The position numbers and the translations under genes were made by a program. Below, one piece after another: positions 28,269 to 37,586 of a DNA stretch of 64,000 nt (position 1 is the stretch's first letter; each line of letters starts with the position of its first letter). The notes under the pieces are model-generated. The model was given only the letters and a program-made list of their open reading frames with translations. It did no database searches and was not told where the DNA came from. Source of the stretch: Flavobacteriales bacterium (GTDB lineage Bacteria > Bacteroidota > Bacteroidia > Flavobacteriales_F > PHOS-HE28); the NCBI GenBank assembly GCA_026129465.1, contig JAHCIA010000001.1, positions 443,964 through 507,963 of the forward strand, given 5' to 3'.

Positions 28269-31118
28269 ATGATCCCGACCCACGATCCGCGCCCACAAGC
28301 CATTCCGCTTTTCATCCGGCCGCTTGTCGTGCACGTCCGTTCCACTGGTCGTCAGTACTTCAGATCCATCCGCTTTCTGCTCCTGCTGCCCTTGCTGTCG
28401 CCCATCTCGGAGAGTCGCGGCATGGATGCCAGCATTCAAATGGAGAGTCCTTCCTTCTGTGACGCACCGACAGGCCGGTTGTCGGTGATGGTCTTCGGAG
28501 GGGTGGAGCCGTACACCTACCAATGGAGCACGGGTGGCACCGGCTTCATGATATCCGGTCTGTGGGCCGGGTGGTATTCGGTCACGGTGACCGATGCCAC
28601 GCTCACGGAGATCACCGTGGAAGGCGAAGTGGAAAGCCGGACCTACTCGGAATGGTACTCCAACACCATCGGCCCGCCGCAGGTGCAGGGCTGGTGTGCT
28701 GAAGGAACGCCCTACGCCTATCCCTATTCATCGTTCACGGACGAGCAGGGCAACTATTGGGTGGGGCCAGGCCCATGGACCTTCTTCGTGAATGGTGAAT
28801 TCACGCCCACGGTGCCGAATCCCTGCTACAACAGTTGGCTCGATCCCGAACGCTACCTGCCGCTCGATCATACGGTGGGCGAGACCGTCACGGTCTCCTA
28901 CTCGGATGCGAATGGTTGCCCAGGCGAAGCCACGATCACCATCAAGCCACCGATCCCGGAGGTCCCGCTTCAAGTGATGAGCGTGAGTGGCAGTTGCTCT
29001 GGCCTGGCGCTGGGCAGCGTGGTGGTGGCCACCGGGCCTTGGGTGGAGCCACCGTTCCCAGGGGCTTATTACCTGGGTGTCGCCATCCGCCATGCTGGTG
29101 GATCCTTCCTCCAGTCGGAATGCAGCTTGGACGGGGTGCAGAGTGCTCCCATGAATGGCAGCGTGCGCACCTTCACTGGTCTGCCTCCAGGGGACTATGA
29201 AGTGGTGATCCGGCCGTCGGACAACACGATGCAGGCACAGCCGGAATTCTCCTCCTGCCAGTTCGTCCCCTTCACGGTTCCCGACCTCGGCGTGGATTGT
29301 GGCCTCGTGACCGGACGTGCCTTTATGGACTACAACCTGAATTGCACGCGGCAAACGAATGAGCCGTATGTGCCCGGTGGCATCATTGAAGTGCAGCCAG
29401 GCCCGTATTACGCCACCACCAGCTCGCAGGGCCAATACTCCGTGGCGCTGCCTTCGGGCTCCTACACGGCCGAGCAGCATAGCGAACTGCTCGGGGAGCA
29501 TTGCACCGGCGGCCCGATCCCATTCATCATCTCCCCAGGTGGGACCAGCACCTTGAATTTCCCGGATACCTCCATGGTACCGCTGGACGTGGGCATCATG
29601 CTCAACAGCGGACTGGCTCGGCCGGGCTTCGAGTTCACTTATGCCATTGGCGTGAAGAACAACACCCCGGCGGCCAGCGGCGCCATCACGGTCACGCTGG
29701 AATCCGATCCCACCATCACCTTCCTCTCGGCCACGCCGAACCCGAGCAACGTGGTCGGTAACATCATCACCTGGAACCAGACGCAGCTCACAGCCTGGCA
29801 GGGGCGTGGGATCACGGTCCGCTTTCAGGTACCACCCGATGTGGGCCTGTTGGGCTACGAATTGGTGGCTACAGCCAACGTTTCCTCAGCGAATACCGAC
29901 GGGATCCCGGAGAACGACACGGCGACCAACTACCGCACGATCACCGGAGCCTACGACCCCAATGACAAACTGGCCAGGACCAACTCCGGTGGCACCGCAT
30001 ACTGGGTGCTGGAACAAGACGAATGGATCGACTACACGATCCGCTTCCAGAACACGGGCACGGACACGGCCTTCAACGTGGTCATCACCGACACGCTGCC
30101 GCCGAACCTGGATCCGGGCACCATCATCGTGGGTGCGGCTTCGCACAACTTCACCTGGGAGCTGCGTGATGCGGGTACGCTCAAGTTCTACTTCCCGAAC
30201 ATCCTGCTGCCGGACAGCAACATCAACGAACCGCGCAGCCACGGCTTCGTGGGCTTCCGCATCCGACCGCGCCTGCCGCTGTTGCCCGGCGATGAGATCG
30301 AGAACATCGCCAACATCTACTTCGACTTCAACCCGCCGGTTATCACCGAGCCGAGCGTGCTCACGGTGGTGGTGCCACCGCTGCTGGTGGACGTGCATGC
30401 TTTCCTGGGTGGGCCCTACGACGCGGGCAGCATGAGCATGACCGATGCGCTGCGAACGGCCGGCTTGCTGCCCCTGCAAGAGCCTTATACCGCGCTTGGT
30501 TACCCGCACACGGGTTTGGGCGGCGACGAAAGCACCGCGAGTGCGCTGCTGGCTCAAGGCGGTGCGGAAGCGATCGTGGATTGGGTACTCCTCGAATTGC
30601 GCGATGCGGACGATCCCGCGGTGGTGCTGGCTTCACGCAGTGCGCTGATCTGCCGGGACGGCCGGGTGGTGGAGGTGGACGGCTCGATCGGCGTGCAGTT
30701 CCATGTGGAGGAAGGGCCGTACCACGCCGCCATCCGCCACCGCAACCACCTGGGTTGCATGACGGTCGCGCCTGTCGCGCTTTCGCAGACCATCGCCACG
30801 GTGGACTTCACCAGCCCCTCCACCGCCACCTGGGGAACAGAAGCACGCAAGCAGGTGGATGGTACCCTGGTGCTCTGGCCCGGTGATGCCAACTTCAACG
30901 GTGAAGTGAAGTACACCGGCGCCGCGAACGACCGCGACCGCGTATTGGTGGAGGTGGGCGGCAACGTGCCCAGCAACGTGGTGCCCGGCTACGGCGGAGC
31001 GGACATCAACCTGGACGGCGACTTCAAGTATGTGGGTGAGAGCAACGACCGGGACATCGTCCTGCAGACGATAGGAGGGGTGGTGCCCACAACGGTGAAA
31101 GTGGAACAGGTGCCTTGA
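28269..31118 (+). CDS. Secreted multidomain protein, tandem paralogue 1, with dockerin-like C-terminal module
   Basis: 949 aa from ATG 28269; the true start may be a later GTG, because the hydrophobic signal (SIRFLLLLPLLSPIS) lies at residues 33-47, unusually deep. Order: one SprB-like/PKD repeat (about 70-115, GGVEPYTYQWSTGGTGF), an unassigned Cys-containing region, CNA-B/SdrD-like segment (about 350-430), DUF11-like beta-sandwich with the conserved block DPNDKLA (about 560-700), then a separate C-terminal module (about 705-949) ending in two dockerin-like loops (GDANFNGEVKYTGAANDRD and DINLDGDFKYVGESNDRD). It has no type A T9SS sorting domain, unlike its two downstream paralogues. Likely a cell-surface protein; ligand unknown. 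Confidence 0.83.
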   Translation: MIPTHDPRPQAIPLFIRPLVVHVRSTGRQYFRSIRFLLLLPLLSPISESRGMDASIQMESPSFCDAPTGRLSVMVFGGVEPYTYQWSTGGTGFMISGLWAGWYSVTVTDATLTEITVEGEVESRTYSEWYSNTIGPPQVQGWCAEGTPYAYPYSSFTDEQGNYWVGPGPWTFFVNGEFTPTVPNPCYNSWLDPERYLPLDHTVGETVTVSYSDANGCPGEATITIKPPIPEVPLQVMSVSGSCSGLALGSVVVATGPWVEPPFPGAYYLGVAIRHAGGSFLQSECSLDGVQSAPMNGSVRTFTGLPPGDYEVVIRPSDNTMQAQPEFSSCQFVPFTVPDLGVDCGLVTGRAFMDYNLNCTRQTNEPYVPGGIIEVQPGPYYATTSSQGQYSVALPSGSYTAEQHSELLGEHCTGGPIPFIISPGGTSTLNFPDTSMVPLDVGIMLNSGLARPGFEFTYAIGVKNNTPAASGAITVTLESDPTITFLSATPNPSNVVGNIITWNQTQLTAWQGRGITVRFQVPPDVGLLGYELVATANVSSANTDGIPENDTATNYRTITGAYDPNDKLARTNSGGTAYWVLEQDEWIDYTIRFQNTGTDTAFNVVITDTLPPNLDPGTIIVGAASHNFTWELRDAGTLKFYFPNILLPDSNINEPRSHGFVGFRIRPRLPLLPGDEIENIANIYFDFNPPVITEPSVLTVVVPPLLVDVHAFLGGPYDAGSMSMTDALRTAGLLPLQEPYTALGYPHTGLGGDESTASALLAQGGAEAIVDWVLLELRDADDPAVVLASRSALICRDGRVVEVDGSIGVQFHVEEGPYHAAIRHRNHLGCMTVAPVALSQTIATVDFTSPSTATWGTEARKQVDGTLVLWPGDANFNGEVKYTGAANDRDRVLVEVGGNVPSNVVPGYGGADINLDGDFKYVGESNDRDIVLQTIGGVVPTTVKVEQVP

Positions 31119-31137
31119 ACCCAGAAGATAGGAACCC

Positions 31138-33402
31138 ATGCGATCATACACGCTCAGGTCGCTGCTCACGGCGATGGCATGCTTCCATCTGCTGTCCGCC
31201 CATGCCCTTGAGATATTCGTCTCCGTGCAGGGCTATTCCATATGTGGTCAGCCCATGGGAAGCCTTTGGGTGGGGATCTCGTCCGGTGTGCCGCCCTACA
31301 ACATCCAGTGGAGCAACGGCGCCACCACGGAAACGATCACAGCACTGCCTGCCGGGACCTACACGGTGACGGTGACCGACGCCACCATGGAGGAAGCCAC
31401 CGCGGAAGGAACGATCACCGACCTGCCGAGCTATCCCTTCAGCACGTTCTCAGCGCTTCAGGTTTGTCCCGGCGAAGTTCCGATGGTCTCCTTCTGGGGT
31501 GGTACGGAGAACGGGATGCCTCCCGACTTCTCCACCGGTACGCAGCATGGCCCGGGCCCCTATGGGTTCAACGCCCCGGGCTATTCGCTGGAATGGCTTG
31601 AGATGCAGGAAGCCTGTGGCATCTATGCCTATTACAACATCAGGGTGATCGGTGCCCAGCCCGGCGCAGGCGTGACGATCAACTACACCGATGGCTCAGG
31701 ATGCCCGGGCAGCTTCGACTTCACGGTGCCTGCGCCCGTCCCTTTGCCCACCCCGCAGCCGCTCAGTGTGACCGGCTCCTGCACGAACGGCAATATCGGC
31801 AGCGCGTTGGTATCGGTGGGTAGCGGGTACCTGGAGGTGCGGCTGAAGAACAGCGCCGGACAATACCTGGGCTTCGGCGGTTACTGCGCTTACCATCAAC
31901 TCCTGCCCAATGGCACGGTGCAGTTCACGGGCCTGGCACCGGGCAGTTACTGGGTACTGGTGGACCACGATACGTTCGACCAGTACACGTATCCGAACTA
32001 CTACGATCTGATCTGCCGCGATTCGGTGGAGGTGGTGATACCCGACCTGGGCAGCACCTGCGGACTGATCAATGGCCGGGTCTTCGTGGACAACAACTCG
32101 AACTGCGCCCTCAACAGTGGCGAGAACCTGGTGCCCACCACGGTGGTGCAGCTCACGCCCGGGCCCTACTACGCCACCACCAACGATCTGGGCTTCTACA
32201 GCGCGCAGGTGCCCCTGGGCACGTACGACATCGAGGAACTGCATCCCGTGCTGGAGCAGAGTTGCCCGGTCACGGCCGTGCTCACCGGTGCCAGCCTCAA
32301 CAACATGAATGTGGCCTGTGCGCCAGGGGCGCCGCTCGATGTGCAGTTGACCATGGGCAGTGGGCCGGCCAGGCCGGGATTCGAGGTGCTGGTGGCCATG
32401 GACATCGATAACCTTACGCCGGATCCCACCGGCACGGTGGTGCTCACCTTCACCCACGACCCCGTTATGGGCTTCGTCACGTCCACACCGCTTCCTTCCA
32501 GCATCGTGGGCAATACCATCACCTGGACGGCACCACAGCTCACCATGACCAGTGCCTTCCAGCACCGTGATGTGAACGTGCGACTGCAGGTGCCACCCGA
32601 TGTGGGACTCCTGGGAACCGAACTGCAGTTCAACGCCGGATTGACGACCCAGAACACCGATGTGGACCTCACCAACAACAGCGTGGAATTCGCGCAGCTG
32701 GTCACCGGCAGCTACGACCCCAACGACAAGCTGGCGACGACCAGCGACGGGAACACCGCTTTCTGGCACATCGGGTTGGACGAGTGGGTCGATTACACCA
32801 TCCGCTTCCAGAACACGGGCACGGACACGGCCTTCAACGTGGTGATCACGGACACGCTTCCGGCGAACCTTGATGTGGCGAGCATCACCTGGGGCGCGGC
32901 CTCACATGCCCACAACCGGGAAGTGGTGGGCCAGGGCATCCTCCGGTTCATCTTCCCCAATATCATGTTGCCAGACAGCAACGTGAACGAGCCGCTCAGC
33001 CACGGCTTCGTATGCTTCCGCATCCGCCCACACCTGCCGCTGCTGCCCGGCGATGAGATCGAGAACATCGCCAACATCTACTTCGACTACAACTCGCCGG
33101 TGATCACCGAGCCGAGCATCCTGGTGGCGACCACGGGGACGGGGGTGGAGGAGGAGCAAGGCCCAGCAGATGTGCGCTTGGTGCCGAATCCGGCATCGGA
33201 CAAGGTGCGTGTCATCAGCGAGGGTGGGCAGATCCGTACGATCCGCCTCCGCGCGATGGATGGCAGGGTCATCATGGAAGGCAGCGTGGTGACCTCAACG
33301 ACCGAACTCGACATCGCGGGCCTCACGGCTGGTGCGTACATGGTGGAATGCATCCTCGTCGATCAGGCCAGACCCGTGCAACTCCGGTTCATCAAACTCT
33401 GA
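31138..33402 (+). CDS. T9SS type A sorting domain-containing protein, tandem paralogue 2
   Basis: 754 aa. Signal peptide (MRSYTLRSLLTAMACFHLLSAHA), an SprB-like repeat (SSGVPPYNIQWSNGAT), unassigned Gly/Cys-rich middle, CNA-B-like segment, DUF11-like region with DPNDKLA and WVDYTIRFQNTGTDTAF, and a C-terminal type A sorting domain with the PNPASDKVRV motif, LRAMDGRVI and a final strand QLRFIKL. The T9SS exports such proteins across the outer membrane and attaches or releases them. It starts 19 nt after paralogue 1 and ends 10 nt before paralogue 3, so the three are likely one operon. Confidence 0.9.
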   Translation: MRSYTLRSLLTAMACFHLLSAHALEIFVSVQGYSICGQPMGSLWVGISSGVPPYNIQWSNGATTETITALPAGTYTVTVTDATMEEATAEGTITDLPSYPFSTFSALQVCPGEVPMVSFWGGTENGMPPDFSTGTQHGPGPYGFNAPGYSLEWLEMQEACGIYAYYNIRVIGAQPGAGVTINYTDGSGCPGSFDFTVPAPVPLPTPQPLSVTGSCTNGNIGSALVSVGSGYLEVRLKNSAGQYLGFGGYCAYHQLLPNGTVQFTGLAPGSYWVLVDHDTFDQYTYPNYYDLICRDSVEVVIPDLGSTCGLINGRVFVDNNSNCALNSGENLVPTTVVQLTPGPYYATTNDLGFYSAQVPLGTYDIEELHPVLEQSCPVTAVLTGASLNNMNVACAPGAPLDVQLTMGSGPARPGFEVLVAMDIDNLTPDPTGTVVLTFTHDPVMGFVTSTPLPSSIVGNTITWTAPQLTMTSAFQHRDVNVRLQVPPDVGLLGTELQFNAGLTTQNTDVDLTNNSVEFAQLVTGSYDPNDKLATTSDGNTAFWHIGLDEWVDYTIRFQNTGTDTAFNVVITDTLPANLDVASITWGAASHAHNREVVGQGILRFIFPNIMLPDSNVNEPLSHGFVCFRIRPHLPLLPGDEIENIANIYFDYNSPVITEPSILVATTGTGVEEEQGPADVRLVPNPASDKVRVISEGGQIRTIRLRAMDGRVIMEGSVVTSTTELDIAGLTAGAYMVECILVDQARPVQLRFIKL

Positions 33403-33412
33403 ACACGAACCC

Positions 33413-35629
33413 ATGAACAAGCTCGCACACCGAGCTTTCTGCACAACGGTCGTCCTGCTGGTCGCATTGGCCGGAATGGCCATTGAGGTGTGGGTGTATG
33501 GCGGTCACGCCAACTGCGGAAACAACACCGGCTATGCCTTCGCGCAGGTGGGCGGCGGGGTGGCACCTTACACGTATGAATGGAGCACTGGCGCCACCAC
33601 CGACACCATCACGGGACTGGCGCCCGGGACCTACTCGGTGACCGTCACCGACGCCAACAGCGACCAGGCCACCGGACAGTTCACGGTGCTCAATATCCAG
33701 AACCCCATGCTGGATTATTCGGGTACCACCCTGGGCCTGAACAGTTGCCACGGGGAGTGCAACCAGGGCATCTGGATCGGCCAGGAGATCATAACGCCCG
33801 GCATTCAGGCGCCGGTGAGCTTCTCGCCGCCCCTGGAACTGGTCGGTCAAGGGTCCGGCTTGGGCGCTTACACGGGCTACTGCCCGGGACAGCCGATCAC
33901 GTTCACCATGACGGACGCGACAGGCTGCAGTTTTCAATACACGGCCTGGCCTCCGGCATTGACCTCATCGGACCCCTCTCCCATGTCCATTGTGTCCGTT
34001 AATGGCTCCTGCTCGGGCATGAACTCGGGAAGCCTCACCGTCAACTTGGGGGTGGAGCTCATCGGGCCATTCACACCCATGTGGCAATCGCGCATCCTGG
34101 ACAGCGCCATGCAGCCCATAGCAGGTGGCAACTTGTCCGGTTATCCGATGATCGGCAACAACATCGTTACCAAGACCAACCTGGCCGCGGGCGACTACTA
34201 CGTGGAGCGCCTATTCCAGCATGTTCAAGGCGACTGTGTGGACCTGCTGCCCTTCACCATCCTGGACCTGGGGCCTGACTGCGGCGTGGTCACCGGCACG
34301 GCCTTCATCGACGACAACACCAACTGCCTTTCCAACGTGGGCGAGGCTCCGGTGCCCCAAGGCATCGTGGTGGTGGAACCGGGACCGTACTACGCCAACT
34401 TGGGCGCGAACGGCAGCTACGCGATCAGCCTGCCCGCAGGCAATTACACCCTGACGCAGCAGAGCGCCTCGGTCGTGGAGCATTGCGCAGGCGGACCCAT
34501 TGCGTTCGATATCACCACAGGTCAGGGTACGAACCGGCTGCTGCCGGATACATCCATCGTGGCCCTTGACCTGGAGACGGTGATCGGCAGTGGTCCCGCG
34601 CGACCGGGGTTCCAGTTCCAGTGCGGCGTCACGGTGCGCAACCTGACCCCCACGGCCAGCGGGAACACCACGCTCACGCTCACCTTCGATCCCTTGCTGA
34701 GCTATGTGAACGCAACACCCGCTCCAAGCAATGTGGCGGGGAACACGATCACGTGGAACCAGGCCCAGCTCACCGCCTGGCAGCAGCGTTCGTACACCAT
34801 CACCTTCACGGTGCCGCCCGATCCGCTGCTCCTCGGTACGGACCTGATCACCACGGCAGCGGTCACCAGCGTGGCACTGGATGGTAACCTGGCCAACAAT
34901 ACGGCCACGAACACACGGACCATCACCGGCAGCTACGACCCCAACGACAAGCTCGCGCAGACATCGTTGGGAAGCTCGAGCGCTTGGATCATTGATGAAG
35001 ATGGGTGGATCGACTACACCATCCGCTTCCAGAATACCGGCACCGATACCGCCTTCAACATCCTGATCACCGACACGTTGCCGGCCAACCTGGATCCAGC
35101 AACGATCCAGATGGGTGCGGGATCGCATGCCTTCACCTGGGAATTGCGGGATCAGGGCACCCTGAAGTTCTACTTCCAGAATATACTGCTGCCGGATAGC
35201 AACTTCAACGAGCCGTTGAGCCATGGCTTCGTATGCTTCCGCATCCGCCCGCGCCTGCCGCTATTGCCCGGGGATGAGATCACCAACATCGCCAACATCT
35301 ACTTCGACTTCAACCCGCCGGTGATCACCGAGCCGAGCGTGCTGGTGGCGACGATCAATACGGGCATCGTCACGACCGTATCGCAAGAGCCCAAGATCTA
35401 TCCGAATCCGGCGATCGACCAACTCTTCATCCAGTGGCCCGAGGATCAGCCCGGCCGAATGCACTGGCGCATCCAGGCGCCCGATGGCCGAGGGGTGCGT
35501 GAAGGCCGGCTGGGCAGCGGTGAGAACACCATCCCTTTGGGCGATCTGGCAGCGGGCACATACATGCTGTTGTTGGATTCCGCGAATGGACGGTCGATAC
35601 ACCGGTTCATCCGCTCAAGCCGGCCTTGA
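33413..35629 (+). CDS. T9SS type A sorting domain-containing protein, tandem paralogue 3
   Basis: 738 aa from ATG 33413 (MNKLAHRAFCTTVVLLVALAG, a signal peptide). Same order as paralogue 2: SprB-like repeat (GGGVAPYTYEWSTGATTD), Cys-rich region, CNA-B-like segment (TGTAFIDDNTNC), DUF11-like region with DPNDKLA and WIDYTIRFQNTGTD, and a type A sorting domain (KIYPNPAIDQLFIQW, FIRSSRP end). It is the last gene of the triplet. Ligand and biological role are unknown; a surface adhesin-like role is inference from the architecture. Confidence 0.9.
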   Translation: MNKLAHRAFCTTVVLLVALAGMAIEVWVYGGHANCGNNTGYAFAQVGGGVAPYTYEWSTGATTDTITGLAPGTYSVTVTDANSDQATGQFTVLNIQNPMLDYSGTTLGLNSCHGECNQGIWIGQEIITPGIQAPVSFSPPLELVGQGSGLGAYTGYCPGQPITFTMTDATGCSFQYTAWPPALTSSDPSPMSIVSVNGSCSGMNSGSLTVNLGVELIGPFTPMWQSRILDSAMQPIAGGNLSGYPMIGNNIVTKTNLAAGDYYVERLFQHVQGDCVDLLPFTILDLGPDCGVVTGTAFIDDNTNCLSNVGEAPVPQGIVVVEPGPYYANLGANGSYAISLPAGNYTLTQQSASVVEHCAGGPIAFDITTGQGTNRLLPDTSIVALDLETVIGSGPARPGFQFQCGVTVRNLTPTASGNTTLTLTFDPLLSYVNATPAPSNVAGNTITWNQAQLTAWQQRSYTITFTVPPDPLLLGTDLITTAAVTSVALDGNLANNTATNTRTITGSYDPNDKLAQTSLGSSSAWIIDEDGWIDYTIRFQNTGTDTAFNILITDTLPANLDPATIQMGAGSHAFTWELRDQGTLKFYFQNILLPDSNFNEPLSHGFVCFRIRPRLPLLPGDEITNIANIYFDFNPPVITEPSVLVATINTGIVTTVSQEPKIYPNPAIDQLFIQWPEDQPGRMHWRIQAPDGRGVREGRLGSGENTIPLGDLAAGTYMLLLDSANGRSIHRFIRSSRP

Positions 35630-35778
35630 TGTTCCGATGACCTTGTCCAGCGCAGTGGAATGCGGGCCGACCATGGTGTGAGGCGAGCAGCTCGGATCGA
35701 TCAAAGAACCCATCGGGCAACCCTTGGCGATACCCGCGTCATTATGACACTCAACGGACCGACCTCAACCACTGCTCC

Positions 35779-35886
35779 ATGGACCGCTCCCGAACCGCCC
35801 ACCGCGGACCCCTCATCCGGATCAGCGCCGTCATCTTCGCCCTGCTCGCGGTGATCTCCTTCGCCCTCGCGCATTCGCTCTGGTAG
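35779..35886 (+). CDS. Possible 35-aa single-TM small protein
   Basis: ATG 35779, TAG 35884-35886. The product has a basic N-terminus (MDRSRTAHRGPLIR) and one hydrophobic helix (ISAVIFALLAVISFALA) ending HSLW, the usual shape of a small membrane protein with the basic end inside. It ends 23 nt before the OppA-like gene. It is short enough to be chance; no start-site evidence was found. Confidence 0.4.
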   Translation: MDRSRTAHRGPLIRISAVIFALLAVISFALAHSLW

Positions 35887-35909
35887 CCCGGGCCAGCCTG
35901 GCATCGCCG

Positions 35910-37586
35910 ATGGCGAGCCGCCTTGCGCGTTCCGTCGCTTCCTTTGCGGCCATGTGCGCCGTCCTCGGCCGGTCCTGGCCCATGCTCCTGTTGCTTGCCG
36001 CCTGTGGCCGCCCCGGCGCGGACGATGGGCGCACGGTGTTCCGCTTCAACCAGTACGCGGCGCTCACCAACCTGGATCCGGCCTTCTCCAGCCACATGCA
36101 GAACGAGAAGGTGTGCGACCAGTTCTTCGACGGCCTGGTGGAGATGGGGGCCGACCTGCGCGTGCGGCCCGCCATTGCGGCGCGTTGGACCATCGCGGAC
36201 AGCGGCCGCCTCTACACCTTCCACCTGCGCCAGGATGTGTGGTTCCATGATTCGGAAGCATTCCCGGACGGCCGGGGTCGTCTGGTCACCGCGCAGGACT
36301 TCCGTTACAGTTTCGAGCGGATCCGTGATCCGCGTGTGGCCTCACCAGGACGCTGGGTGTTCGAGCATGTGGTCCCCGGCCCGGAAGGATTCCAGGTGAT
36401 CGATGACAGCACCTTCGCAGTGCGGCTGGTACGACCGTTCGCGCCCTTTATCGGCATCCTCTGCATGGTGTACACCAGCGTGGTGCCGCGCGAAGCCGTG
36501 GAGCACTTCGGCACCGAGTGGCGCAGCCGACCCGTGGGCGCGGGACCCTTCCGCTTCTTCCACTGGGAGGAAGGGGTGAAGCTGGCCATGCGGCGGAACG
36601 AGCGCTACTACCAGCGTGACGAGGCGGGCGAGGCCTTGCCCTATCTGGATGCCATCGCCATCTCCTTCGTCAAGGACCGCAATGCCGAGTTCCTCGGGCT
36701 GGTGAAGGGCGAGTTCGACATGATGAGCGGCGTGGAGGGCAGCGCTTTGAACGAGATGCTGGACCCCCTGGGCCGCATCCGCCCGAAATACGCCGATCGT
36801 ATCCGGCTGATCCGTACCCCCTCCCTGGAAACGAGCTACCTCGGCTTCTTGATGGACAGCGTGGCAATGCGCAACAGCCCCTGGCGCGATGTGCGCTTGC
36901 GGCGCGCGGTGAACATGGCCATCGACCGTCAGCGCATCATTTCACACATCCAGCACGGTATCGGTGTACCGGCGCACAGCATCATTCCGCCCGCCTTGCC
37001 CGGCGCATCAGGGCGGGGGCGTGGCTACGATGCCACGGAAGCGCGCCGCCTGCTGGCCGAAGCGGGATTTCCCGATGGCCAGGGCCTGCCTGTGCTGACC
37101 GTGGCCACAACGTCCACCGGCTTGGAGCTGTGCGAATTCATCCAGCACGATCTGGCGGCATTCGGCATCCGGCTGGCGGTGGATGTGCTGCCCCTCAGCA
37201 CCCACATCTCCGGTGTGGCCAACCGGGAGCACCCCTTCTTCCGCAAGAACTGGTCGGCGGATTACCCGGATGCCGAGAACTTCCTGATGCTTTTCGTCGG
37301 GGCCAACAGCACCCCGGCCGGTCCCAACTACACCTGCCTGCGGAACAGCACCATGGACCGGCTCTATGCGGAAGCGCTGAGCGTGGTGGACGACAACATG
37401 CGCATCGCGCTGTATGAACGCATGGACAGCCTGGTCGTGGCCGAAGCACCGGCGATCTTCCTCACGCACAATGAAGTGGCGCTGTTCGTTCGCCATGAAG
37501 TGCGTGGTCTGGAGGCCCATCCCATGAGCCGGTTGGACCTGTGCCGTGTGCGGAAGGAGCCCGTTGCTCAAGGGGCGGGCAGGTAG
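35910..37586 (+). CDS. Oligopeptide/dipeptide ABC transporter substrate-binding lipoprotein (family 5)
   Basis: 558 aa, lipobox LLAAC near residue 32 after a long N-terminal stretch with several possible start codons. SBP_bac_5 fold: NLDPAFSSHMQNEKV, YTFHLRQDVWFHDSEAF, GAGPFRFFHWEEG, RAVNMAIDRQRII, KNWSADYPDAENFL. It binds peptides or similar solutes for a Dpp/Opp-type importer. No permease or ATPase gene is adjacent, so it is an orphan SBP, as is common in Bacteroidota. It overlaps the convergent SGNH gene by 19 nt. Confidence 0.9.
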   Translation: MASRLARSVASFAAMCAVLGRSWPMLLLLAACGRPGADDGRTVFRFNQYAALTNLDPAFSSHMQNEKVCDQFFDGLVEMGADLRVRPAIAARWTIADSGRLYTFHLRQDVWFHDSEAFPDGRGRLVTAQDFRYSFERIRDPRVASPGRWVFEHVVPGPEGFQVIDDSTFAVRLVRPFAPFIGILCMVYTSVVPREAVEHFGTEWRSRPVGAGPFRFFHWEEGVKLAMRRNERYYQRDEAGEALPYLDAIAISFVKDRNAEFLGLVKGEFDMMSGVEGSALNEMLDPLGRIRPKYADRIRLIRTPSLETSYLGFLMDSVAMRNSPWRDVRLRRAVNMAIDRQRIISHIQHGIGVPAHSIIPPALPGASGRGRGYDATEARRLLAEAGFPDGQGLPVLTVATTSTGLELCEFIQHDLAAFGIRLAVDVLPLSTHISGVANREHPFFRKNWSADYPDAENFLMLFVGANSTPAGPNYTCLRNSTMDRLYAEALSVVDDNMRIALYERMDSLVVAEAPAIFLTHNEVALFVRHEVRGLEAHPMSRLDLCRVRKEPVAQGAGR

